Source: Prosthecobacter sp.
GTDB taxonomy: Bacteria; Verrucomicrobiota; Verrucomicrobiia; Verrucomicrobiales; Verrucomicrobiaceae
Length of the DNA: 64,000 nucleotides
Assembly (NCBI RefSeq): GCF_014879935.1
Contig: NZ_JACSRD010000284.1
Coordinates: forward strand, 1 to 64,000
Direction: 5' to 3'
The notes beneath the pieces were generated by a model. That model saw only the letters and a program-made list of their open reading frames with translations, made no database searches and was not told the origin of the DNA. Made by a program: the position numbers and the translations under genes. This document shows positions 10,236-19,425 of the stretch, piece by piece; within the stretch, counting starts at the first letter, position 1; each line of letters starts with the position of its first letter.

Positions 10236-11414
10236 CTACGGTGCCTCCGCAGCCTGATAAGCGGCGATCAACTGAGCGACACTGCGCTCCCAGTTCAGTT
10301 CCCGCGTCAATCGTTCGTGACCTGCGCGTCCCAGCTTTTCAAGACGGGCTTCGTCATCCAGGAGGCCGAGAATTGCATCCCCGAGCTTCGCCGGACTGTT
10401 CTCCATGACGTAAACCGCTCCCTCGCCAGCGGAGAACCGACCTTCCACCGTGCCGAACATGACGATCGGCCGCGCAAAGGCCATGTACTCCAGCACCTTG
10501 TTCATGGTGCAGTGATCGTTGTAGGCGTTGATGGGATCGCAGGCGACGCCGAGGTCGATGCTGCGCAGAGCGCGGCACAAAAACTCGTCGCTGACACGTC
10601 CGGGCATGCTGATGTGATCTTGAAGGCCGAGTTCATCCCGCAGCGCAAGCAACTCCGCATGCTCCGGGCCGGAGCCCATGAGCAGGAACTGCACGTCGTC
10701 GCGCTTTCGTGTTTTGACGATGTGATCGGCGGCGCGAACGAGGTAATCGACGCCGTCGGCATTTCCCATGACGCCGATGTAGCCGACGAGATGCCCTCTG
10801 CCGCGGCGGAGTGGTTCATCGGGCTCCACAGCGGTGTTCATGCGGCTGGGGGCGGTGCGCACCACGAACGCGCGGTCGTCCCGCAGCTTTCCGCGCTCCT
10901 TCACCGCGCGCAGCACGCTTTGATTGGTGGCGATGACCACATCCGCCAAAGCGAGCGTGCAGCGCTCGGCAAGGCGCACGGCCCAATACATGAGGCCGCG
11001 TTTGCCAAATTTCGCCTCGAACATCTCCGGCCAGAGGTCATGCACGTCGAAGATGACCTTCACGCCCGCAAAGAGCTTGAAGGGCAGCGCGACGAGAAAG
11101 AGCAGGTCCGGCGGGTTGCACAGATGAATCACGTCGAAGCCGCCACGCTTCCAGGCTTTGACCGCACACCAGAACTCGCCCCACAACGCGGACGCATACT
11201 CGGCCAGGAAGCCGAAGACGGACTTGGCCTCGCTGCTGATCCAGTGGCGGTAAATCTGAATGCCTTCGAGGACTTCCTCCGCCTGGGTGTAGCCGCGCAT
11301 CTGTGGGCAGATGACCGTCACGTCATGCCCCGCATCACGCAAGGCGCAGGCTTCCTGCCAGACGCGTCTGTCGAAGGGAACGGGAAGATTCTCGACGAGG
11401 ATGAGGACGCGCAT
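10236..11414 (-). CDS. GT4 family glycosyltransferase
   Basis: A 392-residue GT-B enzyme. It starts MRVLILVENLPVPFDRRVWQ, the usual opening of WcaI/WbuB-like and Fuc/GlcNAc transferases. It has DVIHLCNPPDLLF and VKVIFDVHDLWPEMF in the acceptor half, and YIGVMGNADGVDYLV and MNKVLEYMAFARPIV in the donor half. It probably builds exopolysaccharide or O-antigen-type glycans in the cytoplasm. It starts 12 bp after the rseP stop, so the two are probably co-transcribed. Confidence 0.93.
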   Translation of the reverse strand: MRVLILVENLPVPFDRRVWQEACALRDAGHDVTVICPQMRGYTQAEEVLEGIQIYRHWISSEAKSVFGFLAEYASALWGEFWCAVKAWKRGGFDVIHLCNPPDLLFLVALPFKLFAGVKVIFDVHDLWPEMFEAKFGKRGLMYWAVRLAERCTLALADVVIATNQSVLRAVKERGKLRDDRAFVVRTAPSRMNTAVEPDEPLRRGRGHLVGYIGVMGNADGVDYLVRAADHIVKTRKRDDVQFLLMGSGPEHAELLALRDELGLQDHISMPGRVSDEFLCRALRSIDLGVACDPINAYNDHCTMNKVLEYMAFARPIVMFGTVEGRFSAGEGAVYVMENSPAKLGDAILGLLDDEARLEKLGRAGHERLTRELNWERSVAQLIAAYQAAEAP

Positions 11415-11426
11415 GACGGATGAAGA

Positions 11427-12950
11427 TCACGCGCCGGGAGCCGCCTTGGCTGCCCGTTGATCTTTGGGAAGCCACTTGATGTTCAGGCTCTTGCCGTCCT
11501 TCGCCGGAGCGCCGAAAAAGTCGCCTGTGTCCTTGAGCGTGACGAAAATGAGAAAGCCGAACAACGCGAGCGCACAAGCGGTCTGCACGTATTCGAGCAG
11601 GCGGCCTTGCGGCGGCTTGCGACGGATCGCCTCCGCGATGGCCATCGTGATGTGGCCGCCATCGAGCACCGGGAACGGCATCATGTTGAGGATGGCTAGG
11701 TTGATGTTGAAGACGACGCTGAACCACAGCACGAGACGCCAGCCGTCCGGATGCTGGAACAGCTTGTAGTAAAGGCGGCCCACACCGACGGGGCCGCTCA
11801 TGTGCGCGGGACTGAGGTCGGACTTCGGGGACAGCAGCTTTGAAACGAGGTTCCCCATGTGGCGCACCGCGTCGCTGATCTGCTCCCAGGGTGTGACGAC
11901 AATCGGTGTGCGCTTGCCTTCCACATCCCAGGCGATGCCGACCATGGGATACGCCTTTTTGTCTTCCGTGAATTCAGCCAGGTTGTTCTCGTCAGGAACT
12001 CGCGGTGTGACGGACAACTGGATCATTTTGCCTCCGCGCTCCACATCCAGCATGATCGCTTTGCCAAGGCTGGCCCTCACGTAGTCACCCAGGTCGCCTG
12101 TGCTGCGGAGCAGCTTGCCATCGGCGCGGATGATGAGGTCATTCGGCTTGATCCCGGCATCGTCAGCGGGGCTGTTTTTGTGCACCTCACCCACCATCGG
12201 CGTCATCTGGCCTTGCAGGCCGACATCGCGAAGCTCGGGGCGCTTGAAGATCGACTGCCACCAGGAGGCCTCCACCGGCTTGTCATCGGATTTGGGCCAG
12301 GCTTTCGGATCGACGTCGAATTTGAGGGTGCCCTGGCCAGGCCGCTCCACTTCAAAAGGGATGGTGTCACCTTCACTGGCCACCATGTTCCAGCGCACGC
12401 TGTCCACGAGGCCCTCGAAACGCTTCACAGGGTGCCCGTCCACGGCTTTCACGATGTCCCCTGGCTGGATGCCGGCCTTCGCCGCAGGACTGTCCTCCGC
12501 GACATAACCGACCGTGGTGGTCGTGTGCGCCTCGCTCTGCGGCTTCCCGACCTGCCAGACAGCCACGGCAAACACACACGCGAGCAGAAAGCTGAACAAC
12601 GGCCCGGCGAAGGCGACGATGGCTTTGTCCAAGGGTGTGATCGGCGGCAGGGGCTCCTGATTCGTCTCGCCTTCCAGGCCGCCCATCGGTGCCATCTGCG
12701 GAAGGGCCACGAAACCGCCCGCCGGAATGCTGCCGAGGCCGTATTCCACGCCGTTGATGGTCTTTTTCCAGAGGGGCTTCCCGAACCAGATGTAGAACTT
12801 GTCGATCTTCAGCCCGCGCCAGCGTGCGGCGAGGAAATGGCCCCACTCATGGACGACAATCATGAGGTTGAACACGAGGATCACCTCCAGAATGAGGATG
12901 ATGAAACGGAGCGCCTCACCAAAGGCGCCGAGAGATGAAAGCCATGCCAT
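11427..12950 (-). CDS. rseP: RIP zinc metalloprotease (site-2 protease)
   Basis: An intramembrane protease that cuts anti-sigma factors or leftover signal peptides. It is 507 residues, slightly longer than E. coli RseP. The zinc motif HEWGH is at 34-38 in the first helix and the second metal motif (NMMPFPVLDG) at about 422-431. Two PDZ domains lie at roughly 146-203 (GYVAEDSPAAKAGIQPGD) and 250-310 (GEVHKNSPADDAGIKPND). In many bacteria rseP follows dxr and is close to other isoprenoid genes; here ispG is four genes downstream. A start at MAWLSSLGAF is the only good choice. Confidence 0.95.
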   Translation of the reverse strand: MAWLSSLGAFGEALRFIILILEVILVFNLMIVVHEWGHFLAARWRGLKIDKFYIWFGKPLWKKTINGVEYGLGSIPAGGFVALPQMAPMGGLEGETNQEPLPPITPLDKAIVAFAGPLFSFLLACVFAVAVWQVGKPQSEAHTTTTVGYVAEDSPAAKAGIQPGDIVKAVDGHPVKRFEGLVDSVRWNMVASEGDTIPFEVERPGQGTLKFDVDPKAWPKSDDKPVEASWWQSIFKRPELRDVGLQGQMTPMVGEVHKNSPADDAGIKPNDLIIRADGKLLRSTGDLGDYVRASLGKAIMLDVERGGKMIQLSVTPRVPDENNLAEFTEDKKAYPMVGIAWDVEGKRTPIVVTPWEQISDAVRHMGNLVSKLLSPKSDLSPAHMSGPVGVGRLYYKLFQHPDGWRLVLWFSVVFNINLAILNMMPFPVLDGGHITMAIAEAIRRKPPQGRLLEYVQTACALALFGFLIFVTLKDTGDFFGAPAKDGKSLNIKWLPKDQRAAKAAPGA

Positions 12951-13030
12951 AAGAGGAGAAAAACGTCCCTGAAAGCGAGGCGGAATGCCCCGAAACGGGA
13001 ACGGAAGGCCGGAAAGCTAACACCCCGGCA

Positions 13031-13040
13031 TGACCGGTCA
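13031..13040. promoter_or_regulatory. perfect 10-bp palindrome between divergent genes
   Basis: tgaccggtca lies in the 197-bp gap between the starts of rseP (minus) and the DUF3313-like gene (plus). It could be an operator for either gene. No second copy or clear promoter was found beside it. Confidence 0.2.
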
Positions 13041-13147
13041 AATGATGCGGGCAAGTTTGTGCCGGAATGAAGCGCGCAGCGCCACAGAGGACAGATGTGA
13101 AATATTTGCCAACTCCCACCCTCGCACGTATCCAAACCGCCCGACCC

Positions 13148-13918
13148 ATGACACTGACACGAGCTGCCGTCCTTTTGTTCCTACCCTGGATGATGATCTC
13201 CTGCCGCACCGCCAAGAGCGTGGTAGCTGCCGTGGAGGTGAAACCCACCTCGTTCCTGCCCCATGGCTCCGAATTGAAAGAGGACAGGAAACGCTCTCCC
13301 TTTCTCGGGAACTGGTGGAACCCGGACCAGCGCGTGCAAAAGGCCGCCGCCGAGGTGAAGCGCATCCACATCGCCCCCGTGGTCACCGAGCACCTGCGTC
13401 CGATGAAGCAGAAACTGACCAAGCTGGAGTTCAGCGAGGAACGGCGTGACAAGAAAATGGCCTTGCTTGCCGAGTATGCGCGGGAGAAGTTTATCAGCGC
13501 GTTCAAGCATGACAAGAAGTCGCGTTTCAGCGTGGCGGAGGAGCCGGGAAAGGATGCGATGACGCTGAAGCTCTCCATCTTCGAGTGGGAGCCCAACACC
13601 ATGACCGGCCTCCTCGCACGTGAGGCGGTGGACCTTGTGACCCTGCCGATGGTGGGTGATTTGATCGCCAAACCGGCCCGCGGCGTCATCGCCATCGAAG
13701 GCATGCTTGTCGAGCCGAAGACAGGCAAGTCGTTCTTCGAATTCGCTGACAAGGAAGAGGCCAAGACCCTTTTCATCTTTTTTCCGCAGGAGGTGTTTCC
13801 CACAGGCCAGGCGAAATACGCCATCCGCGAATGGGCACGCCAGTTCGAAAAGCTGATGAGCACGCCTCCCGAAAAGAAAATCAGGGACAGCATGCCTTTC
13901 CAGATCATCGCGTTCTGA
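13148..13918 (+). CDS. DUF3313-like lipoprotein
   Basis: A 256-residue protein. The chosen start MTLTRAAVLLFLPWMMISC gives a lipoprotein signal ending in cysteine. The mature part has KRIHIAPVVTEHLRP, then TLKLSIFEWEPN, then GVIAIEGMLVEPKTGKSFFEF, the layout of DUF3313 outer-membrane-associated lipoproteins. These are mostly uncharacterised. Function is unknown here; an envelope role is likely. It is followed by another lipoprotein gene in the same direction. Confidence 0.75.
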   Translation: MTLTRAAVLLFLPWMMISCRTAKSVVAAVEVKPTSFLPHGSELKEDRKRSPFLGNWWNPDQRVQKAAAEVKRIHIAPVVTEHLRPMKQKLTKLEFSEERRDKKMALLAEYAREKFISAFKHDKKSRFSVAEEPGKDAMTLKLSIFEWEPNTMTGLLAREAVDLVTLPMVGDLIAKPARGVIAIEGMLVEPKTGKSFFEFADKEEAKTLFIFFPQEVFPTGQAKYAIREWARQFEKLMSTPPEKKIRDSMPFQIIAF

Positions 13919-13981
13919 GCCCCTGAATGCGGCGTGATTCATAATAATCACAGCCACTCCATGCACGGGGAATTATTCCTG

Positions 13982-14054
13982 GGGTGAATGAATCTTTCGG
14001 CATTGCCAAAGTCGAACAATTGATGAGCTACTTCTGCTCGTCCTTCATTCACCC
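13982..14054 (+). promoter_or_regulatory. inverted repeat in the 5' leader of the Tyr-rich lipoprotein gene
   Basis: gggtgaatgaa at 13982-13992 and its exact reverse complement ttcattcaccc at 14044-14054 flank 51 bases. The right arm ends 3 bases before the ATG at 14058, so pairing would bury the start. This could be an RNA structure controlling translation or an operator pair. A smaller inverted repeat (gtgatt ... aatcac) lies upstream near 13934. Confidence 0.4.
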
Positions 14055-14057
14055 ATC

Positions 14058-14558
14058 ATGAAAACGAAATCTCTTCGACTTGCCGTGCTGGCGCTGGTCG
14101 GCGTGTCACTCACCCTGAGTTCATGCGCCTACCCGTACTACAACGGCTACTACGGTGCTGGCCCGAACCAACGTGCCGGCACAGTCTATGGTGCTGCTGG
14201 TGGTGCGCTCCTCGGCAGCCTGGTCAATCGACGTCATCCCGTGCAGGGGGCCGTCGTCGGCGGTGTGCTAGGTGGCCTCGTCGGCAGCGCCATTGGTGCT
14301 GATGGCGACCGCTATTATTACACGAACCGAGGCCCTTATTACGGACGCTCGTATTACTCGAACACGGGCTATCGTGCGCCGTATTCCCGCTCCTACTACA
14401 GCCATCCGTACTTCTCGAACCGCTACTACAGCAGCCCGTTCTATGGCCGCACGCCGTACTACAGCCGCTACAGCTACCGTCCTTGGGGCGGATCGTATGG
14501 CTTCGGCCAGCCTTACGGCTGGGGAACCGGCTTTGGCATCGGTTCGATGTGGTATTGA
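14058..14558 (+). CDS. Tyr-rich glycine-zipper lipoprotein
   Basis: A 166-residue protein. The signal MKTKSLRLAVLALVGVSL ends in a lipobox (TLSSC). Residues 41-81 form a glycine-zipper segment (AAGGALLGSLVNRR, GAVVGGVLGGLVGSAIGAD) as in outer-membrane Gly-zipper proteins. The C-terminal half is extremely rich in Tyr, Ser, Arg and Pro, with repeated YYS, PYYSR and RSYYS units. Such tails may be disordered or form adhesive or cross-linked layers. It has its own leader with an inverted repeat and a strong terminator after it, so it is probably a single-gene unit. Confidence 0.85.
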   Translation: MKTKSLRLAVLALVGVSLTLSSCAYPYYNGYYGAGPNQRAGTVYGAAGGALLGSLVNRRHPVQGAVVGGVLGGLVGSAIGADGDRYYYTNRGPYYGRSYYSNTGYRAPYSRSYYSHPYFSNRYYSSPFYGRTPYYSRYSYRPWGGSYGFGQPYGWGTGFGIGSMWY

Positions 14559-14586
14559 CCCGACACTGTCACCAGACCTCGACACA

Positions 14587-14617
14587 AACCTGCGCTGGCA
14601 ACGGCGCAGGTTTTTTT
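14587..14617 (+). terminator. intrinsic terminator
   Basis: The stem aacctgcgc / gcgcaggtt with a short loop is followed by a run of T (14611-14617), 28 bases after the Tyr-rich lipoprotein stop. The complementary A-run on the left is shorter, so it works mainly for the plus strand. The convergent ridA gene stops at its edge. Confidence 0.85.
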
Positions 14618-15077
14618 AATGCAGTTCGAAGATGCCTTCGATCTCAACGGCGATGTTCCCCGGCAGCGATCCCATGCCCACCGCACTCCGTGCGCCGATG
14701 CCGTTCTCCTCGCCCCAAACCTGCGCAAACAACTCGCTGCATCCATTGATGACCTTGGGGTGGTCGGGGAAATCCGGCGTGCTGTTCACCATGCCGAGCA
14801 ATTTTACGACGCGTTTCACGCGGTCGAGGCTGCCGAGTTCGCTCTTCAGCGTCGCCAGCAGGGCCAGTCCGGTCTGTTTAGCGGCCGCTTTGCCCGCTTC
14901 GAGGTCCAAAGCATCGCCAACCCGCCCCAACAGATACTCACCGTCCCCCAAGTAGGGCCCGTGGCCGGAGACATACGCGATGTTGCCGACGATGACGACC
15001 GGCTTGTAAACACCGCCGCGTGGGGGTGCGGGCGGCAGTGTGAGTCCGAGGGCGGCGATTTGTTGTTCAGCAGTCAT
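14616..15077 (-). CDS. RidA/YjgF family protein
   Basis: A 153-residue protein of the YjgF/YER057c/UK114 superfamily. The family deaminates reactive enamine/imine intermediates made by PLP enzymes, though subgroups vary. Family signs are GNIAYVSGHGPYL, LDRVKRVVKLLGMVNSTPDF and the C-terminal GARSAVGMGSLPGNIAVEIE. The catalytic arginine of canonical RidA sits in this last region; R in GARSAVG fits. It forms trimers in known members. The longer N-terminus puts it closer to the RidA subgroup annotated as 'endoribonuclease L-PSP-like'. It sits directly downstream of pgsA on the same strand. Confidence 0.93.
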   Translation of the reverse strand: MTAEQQIAALGLTLPPAPPRGGVYKPVVIVGNIAYVSGHGPYLGDGEYLLGRVGDALDLEAGKAAAKQTGLALLATLKSELGSLDRVKRVVKLLGMVNSTPDFPDHPKVINGCSELFAQVWGEENGIGARSAVGMGSLPGNIAVEIEGIFELH

Positions 15078-15093
15078 GGCGTTGAAGCGAAGA

Positions 15094-15666
15094 TCAGGCG
15101 TCGTTGAAGAGCTGGCGGTTTTTCCAGAAATAGCTGAAGCCGGAAACCAGGGTCAGCAGCGTGGTGAAATAAATGATGACGTCCGCCACCCAGCCGGGCG
15201 CTGTGGCATAAAACGGCTTCGCGAAGCTGAACAAGGGTTCCACGCTGGCCTCTTTCACCAGGAACCAGCTCACGGTGAGAATCTGCCAGAACATCTTGTG
15301 CTTGCCCAGCCTCTCCGCCACCAGGATGGCCCCCTGCCCCGCCGCGATCAGACGGATGCCAGTCACGAAAAACTCACGCGCCAGCATCACCACCACGACC
15401 CAGGCCGGCAGGTCCCCCCGCTCCACCAGCAGGATGAAGGCGGCTGCGATCAGGATCTTGTCTGCCAGCGGGTCGAACAGCTTGCCAAAATTCGTCACGA
15501 TGCCGCGTGCCCGGGCGATGCGGCCGTCGAAATAGTCCGTGATCGATGCCACACCGAACACCAGCGCCGCGATCGTGAGGTGATGCGCAACCGGCAGGTA
15601 AAAACACACGACAAACACCGCCGTCAGCACAAGACGGGCGACAGTGAGTTGGTTCGGCAGGTTCAT
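15094..15666 (-). CDS. pgsA: CDP-diacylglycerol-glycerol-3-phosphate phosphatidyltransferase
   Basis: Makes phosphatidylglycerol phosphate from CDP-diacylglycerol and glycerol 3-phosphate in the inner membrane. The 190-residue protein has the full CDP-alcohol phosphotransferase motif: D47-G48, A51-R52, G61, D65, D69. About six hydrophobic segments are present, as usual for the family. The N-terminus MNLPNQLTVARLVLTAVFV is typical of PgsA. cdsA, which makes its substrate, lies about 2.4 kb away at 18095. Confidence 0.93.
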   Translation of the reverse strand: MNLPNQLTVARLVLTAVFVVCFYLPVAHHLTIAALVFGVASITDYFDGRIARARGIVTNFGKLFDPLADKILIAAAFILLVERGDLPAWVVVVMLAREFFVTGIRLIAAGQGAILVAERLGKHKMFWQILTVSWFLVKEASVEPLFSFAKPFYATAPGWVADVIIYFTTLLTLVSGFSYFWKNRQLFNDA

Positions 15667-15740
15667 GCGGGAGGAAAAAGTGTGCTCTGTCTAGCGATGG
15701 AATCCCCTCCCTGTCAATGCCCGTCCTGCGACGAATCCAG

Positions 15741-17996
15741 TCAACGCCTCGGCTGAAGCGGCGCCGCGTCGCCTCTCCGCACCGGAACCGCCGGATCAGC
15801 CTTCCTCGCTGGATGTTCGCGGCGCAGGCGTTCCATCCAGGCATCCGCAGCCTTTGGATCGCTCTCGCGCCACACCGAATGCACCCGATGCACCAGGCTG
15901 TTCATGTCATCATGCTCGCCCAGCTTCTCAGGACGGGCTTCGAGCCATTTCACCGCATCTTCCGGCGAAATGGAGGTCAGACGCCCGAGAACGGGACGAA
16001 CCTCATAGTCAAAGGCCCACGCAACGTCCGGGTGACGTTGTCTCTCCGCGTTCTCTTGGCGTTCCAAATGATCGAGCACAGTACTGCCGCATTCGACTGT
16101 GGTGAAGTTTTCCCCCAGCACCTCAAGCGGGCCGCCTTGCCAGCCGACAGGCAGCGTCTGGATCGTGGTGAAGGCCTGCATGTCTCCCTGACGCAGCAGT
16201 CCGCGTGCGAGACTGTGCGTGATCATGTCCCCGTAGTAGATGGTCTTCCAGGAAACCCGCGAAAAGCTCGCGCTGCGATCCAGCGCGGCTTGGACGAGCA
16301 CCTTGCTTTGAAGAAGTTCGCGCAGACGTGCAAGCACCGCGTCAGGATGAAGTTCCGCGGCTTCGCAAAAAATATGGATGAGCATGCCGTCGCGTTTCTC
16401 GACCGAAAACGGCGCGTTCATCGCGAAAGCCTCACAGGCGCGCCAGTCCTGCAGCACCCAGGCGCTGAGCAGATCCTCGGAAAACCAGTCCATCTCGTGA
16501 TTTTGCAGGCGGGCGAGCAAAACAGGCCGAATTTCATCCGGTGAGGCCGATTTCATCCATTTCAACGCCTCCAGCCCTTCTCTCCGTTTCGATGGATCGA
16601 CGGCTGTTCGCGCCAGTTCATGCAGACGGGCCAGTTCTCGGCTGTGATTGGCCTCCTCAACACTCACAACAATCGTTTTATTGCGAACAGGCGGCAGATC
16701 GAACGCGCGCAGCATGAATGAATTCCCCGCGTAATCACTCGGAGACCCGGTGATTTTTTCCAATCGTCCTCCCATCTCGCGCTGCTTCGCCACATTCGGG
16801 AAGACGGTGGGCAGGAAGTCGTCTTTCGACTGAAGGCGGATGTACTCCTTGGCCGCCGCCAGCACCACGGCCTCGCGCTCGGCCATCGGGCGTTTCGCCA
16901 GCCAGGCCGCAATCGTCTGTCGTGACTGCCGCAGGACGACATGGTCACCGAAATCATCATCCAGGAAGTTCACGAGCGCTGAAACACGATCCTGCGGCCG
17001 AGCCTGTTTTTCCATCCAGGCGAGCGCGGCGGGCAGTTCTTCGAGATCTTCGCCCGCCAGCGCCAGAGCGCAGAGATACATGGCATGAGCAGAGTCGGAA
17101 CCCTCATCACGATGTTGCTGGGTGATGAACCAATCCGCCGCCTCAAGTGCGTCCTGCTCCTTCCAGACACGAAACAAGGCGCGCCGGGCATGCTCAATGT
17201 GCCAGTCACGCTCGCGGTTGCTCGGTCGCTTCGTTCCTGGCGGAAAGCGCTTCTCGATCCATGCACGCGTGCCCGGCAGATCGGCCAGCGCGGCGGATTC
17301 AACGAGTTCTTCGCAGAAGTCGGGAGATTTGATGTGGTTTTCCTCAATGACCGGCTTTTCATCGCCGCAGAACCGGTCCAGCAGCGCGATCTTCTGCTCC
17401 GCCGTCTTTGCCTCGCTCACACAGCCGTGAAAAACTGCCGTGGCCATGAGGTCGGGATGAGAAAGCGTGGGCAGCCGTTTCAAAGTCGCCAATCCGGTCG
17501 CGCGGAACCACGTCCCGCCGACCGCCTGCATGATATGCTGCACCAGCCATTTTCGCTCATGCTGATCCTCGCGCTTGGGCGCAAAGCTCTGCGCGGCGAT
17601 GTAGGCGCGCGCGGGATCAGTGCGTGCGATCTCCGCCCACACCTCACGCGCACCTTCATTGAAAGCCTCCTCGTTGCCGGCGTTTTCCAGCAGTTTCAAG
17701 GCGCGGATGGTGTCGATCTGCGCCAGACAAGTCCAGGCCATCCTCGCGAAGACATTCCGCTGATAGAACTCATCACTCTGGTTCCAGAGCACCAGCACGG
17801 CCTCCAACGCGGCGGCGTCTGACTCCAAGATGGCGTCGAGCGCGGCTTCATGTGTGCGCAACCGGTCCTCAAAGCGAATCGCGGCCCGTGCCTCCTCCAG
17901 CTTGGTTAAAAACTCACGCGCAGGTAGCGCCCTCCCCTGCGCTCTGATGTCTGGAGCGCACATGCTGGCGACAAACAGGACTGCAAACCATCTCAT
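15741..17996 (-). CDS. large secreted alpha-helical protein, unknown function
   Basis: A 751-residue protein whose chosen start MRWFAVLFVASMCAPDIRAQ gives a signal peptide; an in-frame ATG at 18008 is the alternative. The rest is mostly helical, with repeated units such as ARTDPARAYIAAQSF, EQDALEAADWFITQ, SPEDAVKWLEARP and SDPKAADAWMERL. These A/W/D-rich units, about 35-45 residues apart, resemble helical-hairpin repeats common in Verrucomicrobia secreted proteins. No catalytic motif is visible. It lies upstream of pgsA on the same strand and diverges from cdsA. Confidence 0.8.
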   Translation of the reverse strand: MRWFAVLFVASMCAPDIRAQGRALPAREFLTKLEEARAAIRFEDRLRTHEAALDAILESDAAALEAVLVLWNQSDEFYQRNVFARMAWTCLAQIDTIRALKLLENAGNEEAFNEGAREVWAEIARTDPARAYIAAQSFAPKREDQHERKWLVQHIMQAVGGTWFRATGLATLKRLPTLSHPDLMATAVFHGCVSEAKTAEQKIALLDRFCGDEKPVIEENHIKSPDFCEELVESAALADLPGTRAWIEKRFPPGTKRPSNRERDWHIEHARRALFRVWKEQDALEAADWFITQQHRDEGSDSAHAMYLCALALAGEDLEELPAALAWMEKQARPQDRVSALVNFLDDDFGDHVVLRQSRQTIAAWLAKRPMAEREAVVLAAAKEYIRLQSKDDFLPTVFPNVAKQREMGGRLEKITGSPSDYAGNSFMLRAFDLPPVRNKTIVVSVEEANHSRELARLHELARTAVDPSKRREGLEALKWMKSASPDEIRPVLLARLQNHEMDWFSEDLLSAWVLQDWRACEAFAMNAPFSVEKRDGMLIHIFCEAAELHPDAVLARLRELLQSKVLVQAALDRSASFSRVSWKTIYYGDMITHSLARGLLRQGDMQAFTTIQTLPVGWQGGPLEVLGENFTTVECGSTVLDHLERQENAERQRHPDVAWAFDYEVRPVLGRLTSISPEDAVKWLEARPEKLGEHDDMNSLVHRVHSVWRESDPKAADAWMERLRREHPARKADPAVPVRRGDAAPLQPRR

Positions 17997-18094
17997 GCCC
18001 GGAAGCATGACAGGCGGGCGGCGGGAAGTCGAGAACGATGCCGACCTCCTCCTTCGGGATTGGCCGTGACACCTGCCTGTGCTATGAGCATGCG

Positions 18095-19054
18095 ATGGCA
18101 TCGTTCCATTCGACTCCCGACGACCCCGCCCTCCTCCAGCTCTTCGGCGGCACCCTCGCGCTGCTCGTCATTGCATCCGTCATTGGATTTTTGCTGGCAA
18201 AACGGGCGACGGGCGACGCGGCAAAGATCACCATCGCCAACCTGAACGCGCGCATCAACGCCTGGTGGTTGATGGTGCTCGTGTTTGCGGGAGCGCTGGC
18301 GGCAGGACACCTGGGCACCACGATCCTGTTCGGTTTCATCTCGTTCATGGCGTTGCGTGAGTTCATCACGCTGACGCCGACCAAAACGGGGGACCACCGC
18401 ACGCTGTTCTGGGTCTTCTTCATCATCACGCCGCTGCACTACTATTATCTGGCCACGCACTGGTATGGCATGTTCCTGATCCTCATCCCGGTCTATGCCT
18501 TCCTGTTTGTTCCGCTGCGGACGGTCTTGTCCGGAGATTGCGATCGCTTCCTGGAGCGCACAGCGAAGATCCAGTGGGGGCTCATGATCTGCGTGTATTG
18601 CATCAGCCATGCACCAGCGATCCTGTGGCTCGACCTGCCGGCGCTGCATGGGCAAAACGCCAAGCTGCTCTTCTGGTTCGTCGCCATCGTCGAACTCAGC
18701 GACGTCATGCAATACGTCTGGGGCAAGACCTGCGGCAGACGCAAGATCGCCCCGACCGTGAGTCCGGGCAAAACATGGGAGGGCTTCATCGGCGGCGGCC
18801 TCACCACGGTGGCTCTGGGAGCCGGATTGTGGTGGGCCACGCCTTTCTCACCGCTGGAGGCCGCCGCGATGGCCGCGCTCGTGGTGGCGATGGGCTTCGC
18901 CGGTGGCCTGGTGATGTCTGCCATCAAACGTGACCGTGGCGTGAAGGACTGGGGCGGCGCCATCGCCGGCCACGGCGGCTTCATGGACCGCATGGACTCC
19001 CTCAGCTTCGCCGCGCCGGTGTTTTTCCATGTCACTGGCTATTGCTTCCATTGA
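18095..19054 (+). CDS. cdsA: phosphatidate cytidylyltransferase
   Basis: Makes CDP-diacylglycerol from phosphatidic acid and CTP in the inner membrane. It is 319 residues from the start MASFHSTPDD; an upstream ATG at 18038 is less likely. The protein has about eight membrane segments. The family signature is clear near the C-terminus: VSPGKTWEGFIGG, then SAIKRDRGVKDWG, then GHGGFMDRMDSL, holding the metal-binding aspartates. It looks closest to the branch annotated with phosphatidate cytidylyltransferases of about 300-320 residues. Confidence 0.95.
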   Translation: MASFHSTPDDPALLQLFGGTLALLVIASVIGFLLAKRATGDAAKITIANLNARINAWWLMVLVFAGALAAGHLGTTILFGFISFMALREFITLTPTKTGDHRTLFWVFFIITPLHYYYLATHWYGMFLILIPVYAFLFVPLRTVLSGDCDRFLERTAKIQWGLMICVYCISHAPAILWLDLPALHGQNAKLLFWFVAIVELSDVMQYVWGKTCGRRKIAPTVSPGKTWEGFIGGGLTTVALGAGLWWATPFSPLEAAAMAALVVAMGFAGGLVMSAIKRDRGVKDWGGAIAGHGGFMDRMDSLSFAAPVFFHVTGYCFH

Positions 19055-19071
19055 TCACCGGCAAGCCACCG

Positions 19072-19383
19072 ATGAAACAAACAGCCATCTTCCTCCTCTT
19101 GATCGGCGTGGTCTTGCGCCTGCGAGGCTGTGTGGTTCTCGGCGGCAGTGTCAGTGCGGCACGCCTGTCAGGGGAGAACACGCAGGATGTGACGATGCAG
19201 AAGCTCGGTCTCGTCGCGCAAGGCATGAGCGACGCCACGAGCTCTTTGACCCTGGGCTGGTGGTTCCTTGGGGCCGGAGTTGTGCTGCTTTTTGGATCAA
19301 TGCTGTGGCCCAAGCTCGGTGGATCAAGAGGTGCCCTGAAAGCGCTGGAGTCCCGCCATGTCAGAACCTCCAGGCGACGGTGA
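19072..19383 (+). CDS. small membrane protein, unknown function
   Basis: A 103-residue protein starting MKQTAIFLLLIGVVLRLRG. A first hydrophobic segment is followed by a Ser/Ala/Gly-rich part and a second helix (LGWWFLGAGVVLLFGSMLW), then a basic tail. Two membrane segments are likely. The gene begins 17 bp after cdsA and is probably co-transcribed with it. The family is not recognised. Confidence 0.6.
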   Translation: MKQTAIFLLLIGVVLRLRGCVVLGGSVSAARLSGENTQDVTMQKLGLVAQGMSDATSSLTLGWWFLGAGVVLLFGSMLWPKLGGSRGALKALESRHVRTSRRR

Positions 19384-19425
19384 ACGGAAAGCCACGCTGT
19401 CTTCGGGACGTTTTCCGTGTCCCCC

